Notes: generated from the sequence alone by a model not told the origin. A stretch of 64,000 nt of DNA from Streptomyces pactum (GCF_002005225.1 NZ_CP019724.1:6155501-6219500), one strand, 5' to 3'. Positions 17,300-27,309 are shown, counted from the first letter of the stretch. Translations and numbers: made by a program.

Positions 17300-20002
17300 T
17301 TACAGGCCGTAGCGCTCGCGCGCCTCCTTCACGGCCGTCGCCTTGACCTCGCCGCGCCCCGCGAGCTGGGCCAGGGCCGCGACCACGATGGACTCGGCGT
17401 CGACGCCGAAGTGGCGGCGGGCGGCCTCACGGGTGTCCGACAGACCGAAGCCGTCGGCGCCCAGCGAGGACCAGTCCTGCTCGACCCACTGCGCGATCTG
17501 GTCCGGGACCTGACGCATGTAGTCGGAGACCGCGAGGACCGGGCCCTCGGCGCCCTGGAGCGCCTGACGGACGTACGGCACCCGCTCCTCGCCGCGCAGC
17601 AGCGCCGCGTCGGCCTCCATCGCGTCCCGGCGCAGCTCCGTCCAGGAGGTCGCGGACCACACGTCGGCGGCCACACCCCACTCCTCGGTGAGCAGTCGCT
17701 GCGCCTTCAGCGCCCAGTGGATCGCCGTGCCGGAACCCAGGAGCTGGATGCGCGGGGCGTTCGCGGCCGGGGCCAGGCCCGCCGTCTCCGCCGTGTTGAA
17801 GCGGTACAGGCCCTTGACGATGCCCTCGTCCACGCCGGCGGCGGACGGCTTGGCCGGCTGCGGCATCGGCTCGTTGTAGACGGTCAGGTAGTAGAAGACG
17901 TTCGGGTCCTCGTCCGGGGCCGCCTCGCCGTACATCCGGCGCAGACCGTCCTTGACGATCGCCGCGACCTCGTAGGCGAAGGCCGGGTCGTACGTCAGCG
18001 CCGCCGGGTTGGTCGCCGCGATCGCGGGCGAGTGGCCGTCCGCGTGCTGGAGGCCCTCACCGGTCAGCGTGGTCCGGCCGGCCGTGGCGCCGACCAGGAA
18101 GCCGCGGCCGAGCTGGTCGCCGAGCTGCCACATCTGGTCGGCCGTGCGCTGCCAGCCGAACATCGAGTAGAAGATGTAGAACGGGATCATCGCCTCGCCG
18201 TGCGTCGCGTACGACGTGGAAGCGGCGATGAAGTCGGCCATCGAACCGGCCTCGGTGATCCCCTCGTTGAGGATCTGGCCGTTCTCGGCCTCCTTGTAGT
18301 ACATGAGCTGGTCGCGGTCGACCGGCTCGTACGTCTGGCCCTTGGGCGAGTAGATGCCCAGGGACGGGAAGAGGCTCTCCATGCCGAAGGTGCGCGCCTC
18401 GTCGGGGACGATCGGCACCCAGCGCTTGCCGGTCTCCTTGTCGCGGACCAGGTCCTTGACCAGGCGGACGAAGGCCATCGTGGTGGCCACGCTCTGCGAA
18501 CCGGAGCCCTTGTCGAAGGACGCGAACGCCTTCTCGGCGGGCGCGGGCAGCGGCGCGACCGGGTGCACGCGGCGGGCCGGGGCCGGACCGCCGAGGGCGG
18601 CGCGGCGCTCCTGGAGGTAGCGGACCTCGGGGGAGTCGGCGCCCGGGTGGCCGTAGGGGACCACGCCGTCGGTGAAGTCGCTGTCCTTGATCGGCAGGCC
18701 GAGCAGGTCGCGCATGTCCTTGAACTCGTCCACCGAGAGCTTCTTCATCTGGTGGTTGGCGTTCTTGGACGCGAAGCCCTTGCCGAGGGTGTGGCCCTTG
18801 ACCGTCTGGGCCAGGATCACGGTCGGCGCGCCCTTGTGGGCGAGCGCGGCCCGGTAGGCGGCGTAGACCTTGCGGGACTCGTGGCCGCCGCGCGAGTAGT
18901 GGAAGCACTCGAGGATCTTGTCGTCGCTCAGCAGCTTCGCCATCTCGACGAGCGCCGGGTCCTTGCCGAAGAAGTCCTCGCGGATGTAGGCGGCGTCGCG
19001 CGTCTGGTACGTCTGCACCTGCGCGTCCGGTACCTCGCGCAGGCGGCGTACGAGCGCGCCGGTGGTGTCGAGCTGGAACAGCTCGTCCCACGCCGTGCCC
19101 CACAGCGACTTCACGACGTTCCAGCCGGCGCCGCGGAACTGCGCCTCCAGCTCCTGCACGATCTTGAAGTTGGCGCGGACCGGGCCGTCGAGGCGCTGCA
19201 GGTTGCAGTTGATGACGAAGGTCAGGTTGTCCAGGCCCTCGCGGGAGGCGAGGGTGAGCGCGGTGGTGGACTCGGGCTCGTCCATCTCGCCGTCGCCGAG
19301 GAACGCCCACACGTGGGAGTCGGTCAGATCCTTGATGCCGCGGCTGGTCAGGTAGCGGTTGAACCGCGCCTGGTAGATCGCGGAGATCGGGCCGAGGCCC
19401 ATGGAGACGGTGGGGAACTCCCACAGCCAGGGCAGCCGGCGCGGGTGCGGGTAGGACGGCAGGCCGTTGCCGCCGGCCTCGCGGCGGAAGTTGTCGAGCT
19501 GCTCCTCGCTCAGCCGGCCGTCGAGGAAGGCGCGGGCGTAGATGCCGGGGGAGGCGTGGCCCTGGATGTAGAGCTGGTCGCCGGAGCCGTCACCCTCCTT
19601 GCCCTTGAAGAAGTGGTTGAAGCCGGTCTCGTACAGCCAGGCCGCGGAGGCGAAGGTGGCGATGTGGCCGCCGACGCCGTGCTTGCTGCCGCGGGTCACC
19701 ATCGCCGCCGCGTTCCAGCGGTTCCAGGCGGTGATCCGCTGCTCCATCGCCTCGTCGCCGTCCACGGCGGGCTCGTCGGCGGTCGGGATGGAGTTGACGT
19801 AGTCCGTCTCGAGGAGCTTCGGCAGCGCGAGGCCGGCGCCCTCGGCGCGCTCCAGTGTGCGGCGCATCAGGTACGCGGCACGGTGCGGCCCGGCCGCCTT
19901 GGTAACGGCGTCCAGGGAGGCCCGCCACTCGGCGGTCTCCTCGGGGTCGCGGTCCGGGAGCTGGTCGAGCTCGCTCGGCTGGATGGCTTTGGGGTCGGTC
20001 AT
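17300..20002 (-). CDS. aceE: Pyruvate dehydrogenase E1 component, homodimeric type
   Basis: 900 residues, full length for AceE. Decarboxylates pyruvate with thiamine diphosphate and acetylates the lipoyl E2. Visible are HGVGGHIATFASAAWLYE, the TPP/Mg motif GDGEMDEPESTT with the downstream NLTFVINCNLQRLDGPV, the phosphorylation-loop-like REDFFGKDPAL, and the Pyr-domain EGITEAGSMADFIAASTSYATHG. ATG 20002 has GAGGAAGG upstream and is preferred to an ATG 14 codons earlier. It lies downstream of gntR on the same strand; the 340-nt gap carries a 17-bp palindrome. It works with the E2 and E3 encoded at 21-24.5 kb. Confidence 0.97.
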   Translation of the reverse strand: MTDPKAIQPSELDQLPDRDPEETAEWRASLDAVTKAAGPHRAAYLMRRTLERAEGAGLALPKLLETDYVNSIPTADEPAVDGDEAMEQRITAWNRWNAAAMVTRGSKHGVGGHIATFASAAWLYETGFNHFFKGKEGDGSGDQLYIQGHASPGIYARAFLDGRLSEEQLDNFRREAGGNGLPSYPHPRRLPWLWEFPTVSMGLGPISAIYQARFNRYLTSRGIKDLTDSHVWAFLGDGEMDEPESTTALTLASREGLDNLTFVINCNLQRLDGPVRANFKIVQELEAQFRGAGWNVVKSLWGTAWDELFQLDTTGALVRRLREVPDAQVQTYQTRDAAYIREDFFGKDPALVEMAKLLSDDKILECFHYSRGGHESRKVYAAYRAALAHKGAPTVILAQTVKGHTLGKGFASKNANHQMKKLSVDEFKDMRDLLGLPIKDSDFTDGVVPYGHPGADSPEVRYLQERRAALGGPAPARRVHPVAPLPAPAEKAFASFDKGSGSQSVATTMAFVRLVKDLVRDKETGKRWVPIVPDEARTFGMESLFPSLGIYSPKGQTYEPVDRDQLMYYKEAENGQILNEGITEAGSMADFIAASTSYATHGEAMIPFYIFYSMFGWQRTADQMWQLGDQLGRGFLVGATAGRTTLTGEGLQHADGHSPAIAATNPAALTYDPAFAYEVAAIVKDGLRRMYGEAAPDEDPNVFYYLTVYNEPMPQPAKPSAAGVDEGIVKGLYRFNTAETAGLAPAANAPRIQLLGSGTAIHWALKAQRLLTEEWGVAADVWSATSWTELRRDAMEADAALLRGEERVPYVRQALQGAEGPVLAVSDYMRQVPDQIAQWVEQDWSSLGADGFGLSDTREAARRHFGVDAESIVVAALAQLAGRGEVKATAVKEARERYGL

Positions 20003-20121
20003 GTCGCCGCCTTCCTCAGTCGAAGGGGGTTCCCTCATCGTCAAGGGTTCGGGGGTGCCCTAGGTCTTTGGCAGGACAGGGCTGAGGCTCTGGTGGAAGC
20101 CCGTCCGTGACTGTAACTCGC

Positions 20122-20138
20122 TGATCGATGATCGATCA
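20122..20138. promoter_or_regulatory. Candidate GntR (FadR-type) operator before aceE
   Basis: TGATCGAT and ATCGATCA are perfect 8-bp reverse complements around a central G. They lie 120 nt upstream of the aceE ATG in an otherwise GC-rich region. The adjacent gntR gene makes it a likely autoregulated or pathway operator; binding is inferred, not shown. Confidence 0.6.
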
Positions 20139-20312
20139 AAGGGTTGAGGGGCAAAACCTCTTGATCACGAGAAAGTAGGCACGGGGTGCCTCCGCCGATG
20201 GCACGGCGTGTCCCGCCCTGGTGGGTGTTCGTGCAGGTGAGCGCGGTAGAGCTCGGGTGGTTCGCAGGCGTGGCGGGTGCGGGTGCGGCCTGGCTGATCA
20301 CGCGGTCCCCCG

Positions 20313-20337
20313 CGCCCCCGCAGCGGTGGCGGGGGCG
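20313..20337 (-). terminator. gntR terminator hairpin
   Basis: A 9-bp stem (CGCCCCCGC with GCGGGGGCG, 7-nt loop) lies immediately after the gntR stop codon. Confidence 0.65.
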
Positions 20338-20342
20338 ACTGA

Positions 20343-20966
20343 CTACGCGCGGGGGGCGCAGCCCAGGACGTGGGCCTTCACGATCTCGTCGATCCGCGGG
20401 TCCCGGCGCCGGAACGCTGCGACCAGCTCGTCGTGCTCCTCCGCGTACGACTGCTGCACCGTCCCCAGCCACCGTATCGACAGCGCCGTGAACACCTCGA
20501 TGCCCAGGCCCTCCCAGGTGTGCAGCAGCACCGAGTTGCCGGCCGCCCGCACCAGCTCCCGGTGGAAGCCCACCGTGTGCCGCACCTGGGCCGTCCCGTC
20601 GGACACCCGGTCGGCCTCGTACAGTGCGGCGACGTGCGGTTCGAGGGCGGAGCAGTCCTCGGCGAGCCGGTCCGCCGCCAGCTCCGCCGCGATCGCCTCC
20701 AGACCGGCCCGGACCGGGTAGCTCTCCTCCAGGTCGGCGGCGGTCAGGTTGCGTACGCGTACGCCCTTGTTCGGCGCCGACTCGATCAGCCGCAGCGACT
20801 CCAGCTCCCGCAGCGCCTCCCGCACCGGCGTCTGGCTGACCTCCAGCTCGGTGGCGATCCGGCGCTCCACGATCCGCTCGCCCGGCTGCCAGCGTCCGCT
20901 GATGATCCCTTCCAGGATGTGCTCGCGGATCTGTTCGCGCAGCGAGTGGACGACGGGCGCGGTCAT
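20343..20966 (-). CDS. GntR family regulator, FCD (FadR) subfamily
   Basis: 207 residues. N-terminal winged HTH (REQIREHILEGIISGRWQPGERIVERRIATELEVSQTPVREALRELESLRLI) and C-terminal FCD all-helical ligand/metal domain (DLEESYPVRAGLEAIAAELA, HRELVRAAGNSVLL, EHDELVAAFRRRD). FCD regulators usually sense organic acids. ATG 20966 has AAGGAG 8 nt upstream. Placed between sucB and aceE on the same strand, it probably controls pyruvate dehydrogenase in the manner of PdhR. That role is inferred from context. Confidence 0.92.
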   Translation of the reverse strand: MTAPVVHSLREQIREHILEGIISGRWQPGERIVERRIATELEVSQTPVREALRELESLRLIESAPNKGVRVRNLTAADLEESYPVRAGLEAIAAELAADRLAEDCSALEPHVAALYEADRVSDGTAQVRHTVGFHRELVRAAGNSVLLHTWEGLGIEVFTALSIRWLGTVQQSYAEEHDELVAAFRRRDPRIDEIVKAHVLGCAPRA

Positions 20967-21115
20967 GAGAGCTCCTTCGGGAGAGGGCCCTTCCGGCCCC
21001 CTGGGGCGACTGACGTTGAGAAACAATACGGCCGTCACCGCCGGCCGGAAGGGCGCACGGGGGCGCTTTCACGCAGGTGAGACGAGACTTACACGACGGA
21101 TACGGCCCGCACACG

Positions 21116-21155
21116 ACGGTGCCCCCGCCCGGGAAGCTCCGGGCGGGGGCACCGT
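21116..21155 (-). terminator. E2 gene terminator
   Basis: A 17-bp perfect stem with a 6-nt loop (arms 21116-21132 and 21139-21155) lies just beyond the E2 stop at 21176. It separates the lpd-E2 unit from gntR. Confidence 0.8.
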
Positions 21156-21175
21156 ACAGGCCCACGGGCAGGGGG

Positions 21176-22999
21176 TTACAGGCCGAGCTCGACCTCGAAC
21201 TCGCCCGCCTCCAGGATCGCCTTGACCGCCGTCAGGTAGCGGGCGGCGTCGGCGCCGTCCACCAGGCGGTGGTCGTAGGACAGGGTCAGGTACGTCATGT
21301 CGCGGACGCCGATGACCGGGCCGTCCTCCGTCTCGATGACGGCCGGACGCTTGACCGTGGCACCGATGCCGAGGATGGCGACCTGGCCCGGCGGCACGAT
21401 GATCGTGTCGAACAGCGCGCCGCGCGAACCGGTGTTGCTGATGGTGAAGGTCGCACCCGCCAGCTCGTCCGGGCTGATCTTGCTGGCCCGGACCTTGCCC
21501 GCCAGGTCGGCGGTCGCCTTGGCGATGCCGGCCAGGTTGAGGTCACCGGCGTTCTTGATGACCGGGGTCATCAGGCCCTTCTCGGAGTCCACCGCGATAC
21601 CGACGTTCTCGGTGTCGAAGTAGGTGATGGTCCCCTCGGCCTCGTTGATCTTGGCGTTGATCGGCGCGTGCGCCTTCAGCGCCTGGGCCGCGGCCTTGAC
21701 GAAGAACGGCATCGGCGAGAGCTTGACGCCCTCACGCGCCGCGAACGCGTCCTTGGCGCGGGCGCGCAGCTTCATCAGGCGGGTGACGTCGACCTCGACG
21801 ACCGACGACAACTGCGCCTGCTCGTGCAGCGCCTTGACCATGTTGTCGCCGATGACCTTGCGGATGCGCGGCATCTTGACGGTCTGGCCGCGCAGCGGGG
21901 AGGCCTCCAGGACGGGGGCCTTCTTCGCGGCGGGCGCGGCAGCGGCGGCCGGAGCCGGGGCGGCGGCCTTCGCGGCCTCGGCCGCGGCGGTGACGTCCTG
22001 CTTGCGGATACGGCCGCCGACGCCGGTGCCCTTGACGGTGGACAGGTCGACGCCGTTCTCGGCGGCGAGCTTGCGCACCAGCGGGGTGACGTAGGCGCCC
22101 TCGTCCACCGGCTGGGCGGCGGCCGGGACGGCCGGGGTGGCGGCCGGGGCCGGCGCGGGCGCCTGCGGGGCCGCAGCCGCGGGGGCGGCCGGGGCCTGCT
22201 GGGCCGGGGCGGCCTGCTGCGGTGCCGGCGCCGGGGCCGGAGTCGGCGCCGGGGCCTGGGCGGGCTCGGGCTGCGCGGGGGCGGCCGGGGCCTGGGTGGG
22301 CTCGGGCTGCGCGGGGGCGGCCGGGGCCTCCTGGGCCGGGGCGGCCGCCGGAGCGGCACCCGCCGCACCGATGACGGCGAGCTTGGCGCCGACCTCGGCG
22401 GTCTCGTCCTCGCCGACCACGATCTCCAGCAGGGTGCCGGAGGCGGGGGCCGGGATCTCGGTGTCGACCTTGTCGGTGGACACCTCGAGCAGCGGCTCGT
22501 CGGCCTCGACGCTGTCGCCGACCGACTTCAGCCAGCGGGTGACGGTGCCCTCGGTGACGGACTCGCCGAGCGCGGGCAGGACCACGTCCGTGCCCTCGGC
22601 GGCGCCGCCGCCGGTGGAGGCCTCGGCGGTGGGAGCGGGCGCCGGGGCGGCCTGCTCGGTGGACGGGGCGGCCGGTGCCGGCTCGGGTGCCGGCTCCGCG
22701 ACCTGCTCGGCCTGCGGAGCCTGCTCGGCGGCCGGGGCCTCCTCGGCCGCGGGGGCGCCGGAGCCGTCGTCGATCAGCGCCAGCTCGGCGCCGACCTCGA
22801 CGGTCTCGTCCTCGGCCACCTTGATGGAGGACAGCACGCCGGAGGCGGGGGCCGGGATCTCGGTGTCGACCTTGTCGGTCGAGACCTCGAGCAGCGGCTC
22901 GTCGGCCTCGACGCGCTCACCCTCGGCCTTCAGCCAACGGGTGACGGTGCCCTCGGTGACGCTCTCGCCGAGCGCCGGAAGGGTTACGGAAACCGCCAT
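21176..22999 (-). CDS. sucB: Dihydrolipoamide acyltransferase (E2) with two lipoyl domains
   Basis: 607 residues. Two lipoyl domains carry the lipoyl lysines K43 and K177 in STDKVDTE. Ala/Pro linkers lead to an E3-binding domain ([32 protein letters not shown]) and the catalytic core, with catalytic His577 in [16 protein letters not shown]. It is often annotated as succinyltransferase. In actinobacteria the 2-oxoglutarate E1 carries its own E2-like domain, so this protein most likely serves pyruvate dehydrogenase (aceF function) and perhaps both complexes. It is downstream of lpd by 63 nt. Its lipoyl lysines would be substrates of the LipA/LipB encoded in this window. Confidence 0.95.
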   Translation of the reverse strand: MAVSVTLPALGESVTEGTVTRWLKAEGERVEADEPLLEVSTDKVDTEIPAPASGVLSSIKVAEDETVEVGAELALIDDGSGAPAAEEAPAAEQAPQAEQVAEPAPEPAPAAPSTEQAAPAPAPTAEASTGGGAAEGTDVVLPALGESVTEGTVTRWLKSVGDSVEADEPLLEVSTDKVDTEIPAPASGTLLEIVVGEDETAEVGAKLAVIGAAGAAPAAAPAQEAPAAPAQPEPTQAPAAPAQPEPAQAPAPTPAPAPAPQQAAPAQQAPAAPAAAAPQAPAPAPAATPAVPAAAQPVDEGAYVTPLVRKLAAENGVDLSTVKGTGVGGRIRKQDVTAAAEAAKAAAPAPAAAAAPAAKKAPVLEASPLRGQTVKMPRIRKVIGDNMVKALHEQAQLSSVVEVDVTRLMKLRARAKDAFAAREGVKLSPMPFFVKAAAQALKAHAPINAKINEAEGTITYFDTENVGIAVDSEKGLMTPVIKNAGDLNLAGIAKATADLAGKVRASKISPDELAGATFTISNTGSRGALFDTIIVPPGQVAILGIGATVKRPAVIETEDGPVIGVRDMTYLTLSYDHRLVDGADAARYLTAVKAILEAGEFEVELGL

Positions 23000-23062
23000 G
23001 GTTTCGGTTGCTCCTTACGAATTGCGGAAGTCTGTGTCGTCGCGCCCAATGACCGAGGGAGG

Positions 23063-24451
23063 TCAGTCGTGGGAGTGCAGGGGCTTGCCGGCCAGCGCCA
23101 GGTGGGCCTCGCCGAGCGCCTCGTTCTGCGTCGGGTGGGCGTGGACGAGCTGGGCCACCTCGGCCGGCAGGGCCTCCCAGTTGTAGATGAGCTGGGCCTC
23201 GCCGACCTGCTCGCCCATGCGGTCGCCGACCATGTGGACGCCGACCACGGCACCGTCCTTGACCTGGACGAGCTTGATCTCGCCCGCGGTCTTCAGGATC
23301 TTGCTCTTGCCGTTGCCCGCCAGGTTGTACTTCAGGGCGACGACCTTGTCCGCACCGTAGATCTCCTTGGCCTTGGCCTCGGTGATGCCGACGGAGGCGA
23401 CCTCCGGGTGGCAGTACGTCACCCGCGGCACACCGTCGTAGTCGACCGGGACGGTCTTCAGACCGGCCAGCCGCTCCGCCACCAGCATGCCCTCGGCGAA
23501 GCCGACGTGCGCGAGCTGGAGGGTGGGGACGAGGTCACCGACGGCGGAGATCGTCGGGACGTTCGTCCGCATGTACTCGTCGACCAGGACGTAGCCGCGG
23601 TCCATGGCGACCCCGGCCTCCTCGTAGCCCAGGCCCTGGGAGACCGGGCCGCGGCCGATGGCGACGAGCAGGACCTCGGCCTCGAACTCCTTGCCGTCGG
23701 CGAGGGTGACCTTGACGCCGTCCTGGGTGTACTCGGCCTTCTCGAAGAAGGTGCCCAGGTTGAACTTGATGCCCCGCTTGCGGAAGGCGCGCTCCAGCAG
23801 CTTGGAGCTGTTCTCGTCCTCGACCGGCACGAGGTGCTTGAGACCCTCGATGACCGTGACGTCGGTGCCGAAGGACTTCCACGCGGAGGCGAACTCGACG
23901 CCGATGACACCGCCGCCCAGGATGATCGCCGACTTCGGCACGCGGTCCAGGACGAGGGCGTGGTCGGAGGAGATGATCCGGTTGCCGTCGATCTCCAGGC
24001 CCGGCAGCGACTTCGGCACGGAGCCGGTCGCCAGCAGGACGTGGCGGCCCTGGACACGCCGGCCGTTCACGTCGACGGAGGTGGGGGAGGACAGCCGGCC
24101 CTCGCCCTCGATGTAGGTCACCTTGCGGGAGGCGACCAGACCCTGCAGGCCCTTGTACAGGCCGGCGACCACGTCGTCCTTGTACTTGTGCACGCCCGCC
24201 ATGTCGACGCCCTCGAAGGACGTCTTGATGCCGAACTGCTCGCTCTCGCGGGCCTGGTCGGCGATCTCGCCCGCGTGCAGCAGGGCCTTGGTGGGAATGC
24301 AGCCGTTGTGCAGGCAGGTGCCGCCGAGCTTGTTCTTCTCGATCAGGGCGACGTCCAGGCCCAACTGCGCCCCGCGCAGGGCCGCGGCGTAACCACCGCT
24401 GCCACCGCCGAGGATCACTAGGTCGAAAACGGTGCTGGCGTCGTTCGCCAC
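23063..24451 (-). CDS. lpdA: Dihydrolipoamide dehydrogenase (E3)
   Basis: 462 residues. Flavoprotein that reoxidises dihydrolipoamide with NAD. FAD motif DLVILGGGSGGYAAALRGAQLG, redox disulfide C46/C51 in GGTCLHNGCIPTKA, NAD motif AIILGGGVIGVEFASAW, the second FAD segment TISAVGDLVP and the C-terminal active-site HAHPTQNEALGEAH. GTG 24451 has GGAGG 8 nt upstream; an earlier ATG would add nine residues without a ribosome binding site. First gene of the lpd-E2 unit. Confidence 0.97.
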   Translation of the reverse strand: MANDASTVFDLVILGGGSGGYAAALRGAQLGLDVALIEKNKLGGTCLHNGCIPTKALLHAGEIADQARESEQFGIKTSFEGVDMAGVHKYKDDVVAGLYKGLQGLVASRKVTYIEGEGRLSSPTSVDVNGRRVQGRHVLLATGSVPKSLPGLEIDGNRIISSDHALVLDRVPKSAIILGGGVIGVEFASAWKSFGTDVTVIEGLKHLVPVEDENSSKLLERAFRKRGIKFNLGTFFEKAEYTQDGVKVTLADGKEFEAEVLLVAIGRGPVSQGLGYEEAGVAMDRGYVLVDEYMRTNVPTISAVGDLVPTLQLAHVGFAEGMLVAERLAGLKTVPVDYDGVPRVTYCHPEVASVGITEAKAKEIYGADKVVALKYNLAGNGKSKILKTAGEIKLVQVKDGAVVGVHMVGDRMGEQVGEAQLIYNWEALPAEVAQLVHAHPTQNEALGEAHLALAGKPLHSHD

Positions 24452-24654
24452 GTCACGTCCTCCATGCATGTGCGCCACGCCGGTCTCCAGTGACCGGTCG
24501 GCGGCTGGTGTCCGGCCGCTCTTTGTTCTCGGCCCTTAGGTGGGGCCCTGTCCTGCCGAGCCCCATCTTCGCACTTGTGAGAGGCGAACGAGACGTGGGG
24601 CCGGGGTGTGAGACGCCCCACGTTCCCTTGTCAGGGGCGGCCGGACAGCGCCGT

Positions 24655-24710
24655 GCGGGGCGCGGGGACCGGCGCGACGAGCCACGGCGGGCCCGCGGTC
24701 ACGATCACCC
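24655..24710. repeat. Dispersed intergenic repeat, family 2, copy 1
   Basis: The blocks GGGGCGCGGGG, CGCGACGAGCCAC and GGGCCCGCGG appear in this order just downstream of pepA. Matching ordered blocks occur at 48617-48700 and, partially, at 47165-47190. The rest of the 282-nt gap 24452-24733 shows no gene. Confidence 0.5.
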
Positions 24711-24733
24711 GCGCCCCGAGCGCGCGGGCGACG

Positions 24734-26272
24734 TCAGCCGAGATCCCCCGCGGCCGTCAGCTCGGCGACCCGCACGAGCGTCCGCACAGCCGTGCCCGTC
24801 CCGCCCTTCGGGGTGTACCCGAACGGCCCGCCCTCGTTGAACGCCGGGCCCGCGACGTCCAGGTGCGCCCAGGTGATCCCCTCGCCGACGAACTCGCGCA
24901 GGAACAGGCCGGCCACCAGCCCGCCGCCCATCCGCTCACCCATGTTGGCGATGTCGGCGGTCGCCGAGTCCATGCCCTTGCGCAGGTGCTCCGGCAGCGG
25001 CATCGGCCAGGCCGGCTCGCCGACCTCCTCCGCCGCCTCGTGCACCGCGGCACGGAACGCGTCGTCGTTCGCCATGATCCCGTACGTCCGGTTGCCCAGC
25101 GCCAGCATCATCGCGCCGGTCAGGGTCGCCACGTCGACGATCGCGTCCGGCTTCTCCTGCGAGGCCGCCCACAGCGCGTCGGCGAGCACGAGCCGGCCCT
25201 CGGCGTCGGTGTTGAGCACCTCCACCGTCTTGCCGCTGTACATGCGCAGCACGTCGCCCGGGCGGGTCGCGGAGCCGGACGGCATGTTCTCGGCCAGCGC
25301 CAGCCAGCCGGTCACGTTGACCTCGAGGCCGAGGCGGGCGGCGGCGACGACCGCGGCGAACACGGCGGCGGCACCGGCCATGTCGCACTTCATGGTCTCG
25401 TTGTGCCCGGCCGGCTTCAGCGAGATGCCGCCCGAGTCGTAGGTGATGCCCTTGCCGACGAAGGCGAGCGACTTCGTCGCCTTGGACGAGGTGTACGACA
25501 GCTTCACCAGGCGCGGGCCCGACGCCGACCCGGCGCCGACGCCGAGGATGCCGCCGTAGCCGCCCTTGGTGAGCGCCTTCTCGTCGAGCACCTGCACCTT
25601 GATGCCGTGCTCCTTGGCGGCGGCCTGCGCGACCGCCGCGAACGCCTCGGGGTTGAGGTCGTTCGGCGGGGTGTTGACCAGGTCGCGGGCGCGGTTCAGC
25701 TCCTCGGCGACGGCCGCGGCACGCTCGATCGCCGCCTTGTACGCCTTGTCGCGGGGCTTGCCGCCCAGCAGCGCGGCCTCGGCCAGCGGGGCCTTGCCGT
25801 TCTTGGCCTTGGCCTCCTTGCCGGGCTCCTTGTAGGCGTCGAAGGAGTACGCGCCCAGCAGCACACCCTCGCCGACGGCGCCGGCGTCGGCGGCCTCGGT
25901 GAGCGGGAGGGCGAAGGCGGCCTTCTTGGCGCCGGCGAGGGCGCGGGCGGCCACACCGGCGGCCCTGCGCAGCGCCTCGGCGTCGAAAGCGGCGTCCTTC
26001 TCGGGCCGGGCGCCGAGGCCCACCGCCACCACGACGGGCGCCTTGAAGCCGGACGGAGCGGGCAGCTTCGTCACCTCGCCCTCGGCGCCGGTGGCACCGA
26101 GGGTCTCCAGGACGCCGGCGAGCCGGCCGTCGTACGCCTTGTCCACGGCCTCCGCGCCCGGTGCGACGACCAGACCTTCGGACCTGGACGCCGTGCCCTT
26201 GGCGACACCGATCACGATCGCGTCGGCCCGCAGGCCGGGCGCCGCGGCGGTGCTGAGAGTGAGAGCAGTCAC
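24734..26272 (-). CDS. pepA: Leucyl aminopeptidase (M17 family)
   Basis: 512 residues. Cytosolic di-metal aminopeptidase. The C-terminal catalytic half carries the metal/catalytic Lys motif VGKGITYDSGGISLKP, DMAGAAAVF, and the family signature NTDAEGRLVLADAL. The N-terminal macro-like domain is divergent, as usual. The start codon is GTG at 26272 without an obvious Shine-Dalgarno. The position next to lpd is conserved in streptomycetes and near E2 in mycobacteria, perhaps reflecting core housekeeping linkage. Confidence 0.95.
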   Translation of the reverse strand: MTALTLSTAAAPGLRADAIVIGVAKGTASRSEGLVVAPGAEAVDKAYDGRLAGVLETLGATGAEGEVTKLPAPSGFKAPVVVAVGLGARPEKDAAFDAEALRRAAGVAARALAGAKKAAFALPLTEAADAGAVGEGVLLGAYSFDAYKEPGKEAKAKNGKAPLAEAALLGGKPRDKAYKAAIERAAAVAEELNRARDLVNTPPNDLNPEAFAAVAQAAAKEHGIKVQVLDEKALTKGGYGGILGVGAGSASGPRLVKLSYTSSKATKSLAFVGKGITYDSGGISLKPAGHNETMKCDMAGAAAVFAAVVAAARLGLEVNVTGWLALAENMPSGSATRPGDVLRMYSGKTVEVLNTDAEGRLVLADALWAASQEKPDAIVDVATLTGAMMLALGNRTYGIMANDDAFRAAVHEAAEEVGEPAWPMPLPEHLRKGMDSATADIANMGERMGGGLVAGLFLREFVGEGITWAHLDVAGPAFNEGGPFGYTPKGGTGTAVRTLVRVAELTAAGDLG

Positions 26273-26523
26273 GGTGGTGAAATCTCGCTTCCGTATGAAG
26301 TCTTGCTGTGGCCGAATGCGGGTGGGTCGACCGGGCCCGACAACCGACCCTAGATCCCTCCTGCGATGCGGTCTTTACCCGGGCAGGCAAACACCCGGCA
26401 CGAGCCTACGCTCGCGGCCGCCCCCGCTCGCTCCCGCGGGGCGCGGTTCGCCGCGCGGCCCCCGGGATGGGAGATCATTCCCGGCGTACACCACCTCGCC
26501 ACCCCACACCCTGGAGCACGCCA

Positions 26524-27309
26524 GTGAGACGCCGGCCGGCCCTGTCGACAGCCCTTCTCCTGCTCCTCGCGGGCTGCGCGTCTGCCAACGACGACGATCC
26601 GGAGGCCGGCGACCACTGGCGGCCCCGGCCCGGCACCGCGTGGCAGTGGCAGCTCAGCGGCAGGCTCGACACGTCCGTCGACGTACCGGTCTACGACATC
26701 GACGGCTTCGACCACACCGGGGCCACGGTCGCCGGGCTGCACGAGGACGGCCGCAAGGTCATCTGCTACCTGTCCACCGGCGCCTGGGAGGACTTCCGCC
26801 CCGACGCGGACAAGTTCCCGGAGTCGGTGCTGGGCAGGGGCAACGGCTGGGAGGGGGAGCGCTGGCTGGACATCCGTGCGACGGACGTCCTGGAGCCGCT
26901 GATGGCCGAGCGCATCGACATGTGCCGCGAGAAGGGCTTCGACGCGGTGGAGCCGGACAACATGGACGGCTACAGGAACGAGACCGGCTTCCCGCTCACC
27001 GCCGACGACCAGCTCCGCTACAACCGGCTGATCGCGAAGCTCGCCCACGACCGCGGCATGGCCGTCGGTCTGAAGAACGACCTGGACCAGATCCCCCAGT
27101 TGGTGGACGACTTCGACTTCGCGGTCAACGAGCAGTGCGCCCAGTACAACGAGTGCGCCGACAACCAGCCGTTCATCGACGCGGACAAGGCGGTCTTCCA
27201 CGTCGAGTACGAGCTGCCGGCCGACCGCTTCTGCGCCGAGTCCCGCGAGCTGGGGCTGAGTTCGATGCTGAAGAAGTACGAGCTGGGGGTGTGGCGGGAG
27301 GCCTGCTGA
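26524..27309 (+). CDS. GH114-like lipoprotein (endo-alpha-1,4-polygalactosaminidase family)
   Basis: 261 residues. Lipoprotein signal LSTALLLLLAGCAS with lipobox Cys18, then a TM1410/GH114-like barrel: WQWQLSGRLDTSVDVPVYDIDGFD, KVICYLSTGAWE, ERWLDIRA, DAVEPDNMDGYRN and MAVGLKNDLDQIP. Family enzymes cleave galactosaminoglycan, and the acidic residues in the DGFD and EPDNMD segments are the likely catalytic region. Anchored outside the membrane, it may act on surface or environmental polysaccharide. GTG 26524 with CTGGAG upstream. Divergent from pepA across a 251-nt gap without other genes. Confidence 0.85.
   Translation: MRRRPALSTALLLLLAGCASANDDDPEAGDHWRPRPGTAWQWQLSGRLDTSVDVPVYDIDGFDHTGATVAGLHEDGRKVICYLSTGAWEDFRPDADKFPESVLGRGNGWEGERWLDIRATDVLEPLMAERIDMCREKGFDAVEPDNMDGYRNETGFPLTADDQLRYNRLIAKLAHDRGMAVGLKNDLDQIPQLVDDFDFAVNEQCAQYNECADNQPFIDADKAVFHVEYELPADRFCAESRELGLSSMLKKYELGVWREAC

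Larger units (their letters stand above)
20003..20342. other. 340-nt gap between gntR and aceE
   Basis: Non-coding. From the gntR side it holds a terminator hairpin (20314-20336). Nearer aceE it holds a GAGG/CCTC inverted pair around 20146-20160, a TTGATCA-like half-site (20160-20167) and the palindrome at 20122-20138. No small open frame with convincing codon use was seen. Confidence 0.6.

Noticed and set aside
16076..20110. A 1344-codon open frame antisense to aceE, and similar long antisense frames at 8279-11173, 38735-42109 and 43916-47224
   Set aside because: High GC content keeps antisense frames open. They show no domain, have poor codon bias, and cover well-identified genes on the other strand.
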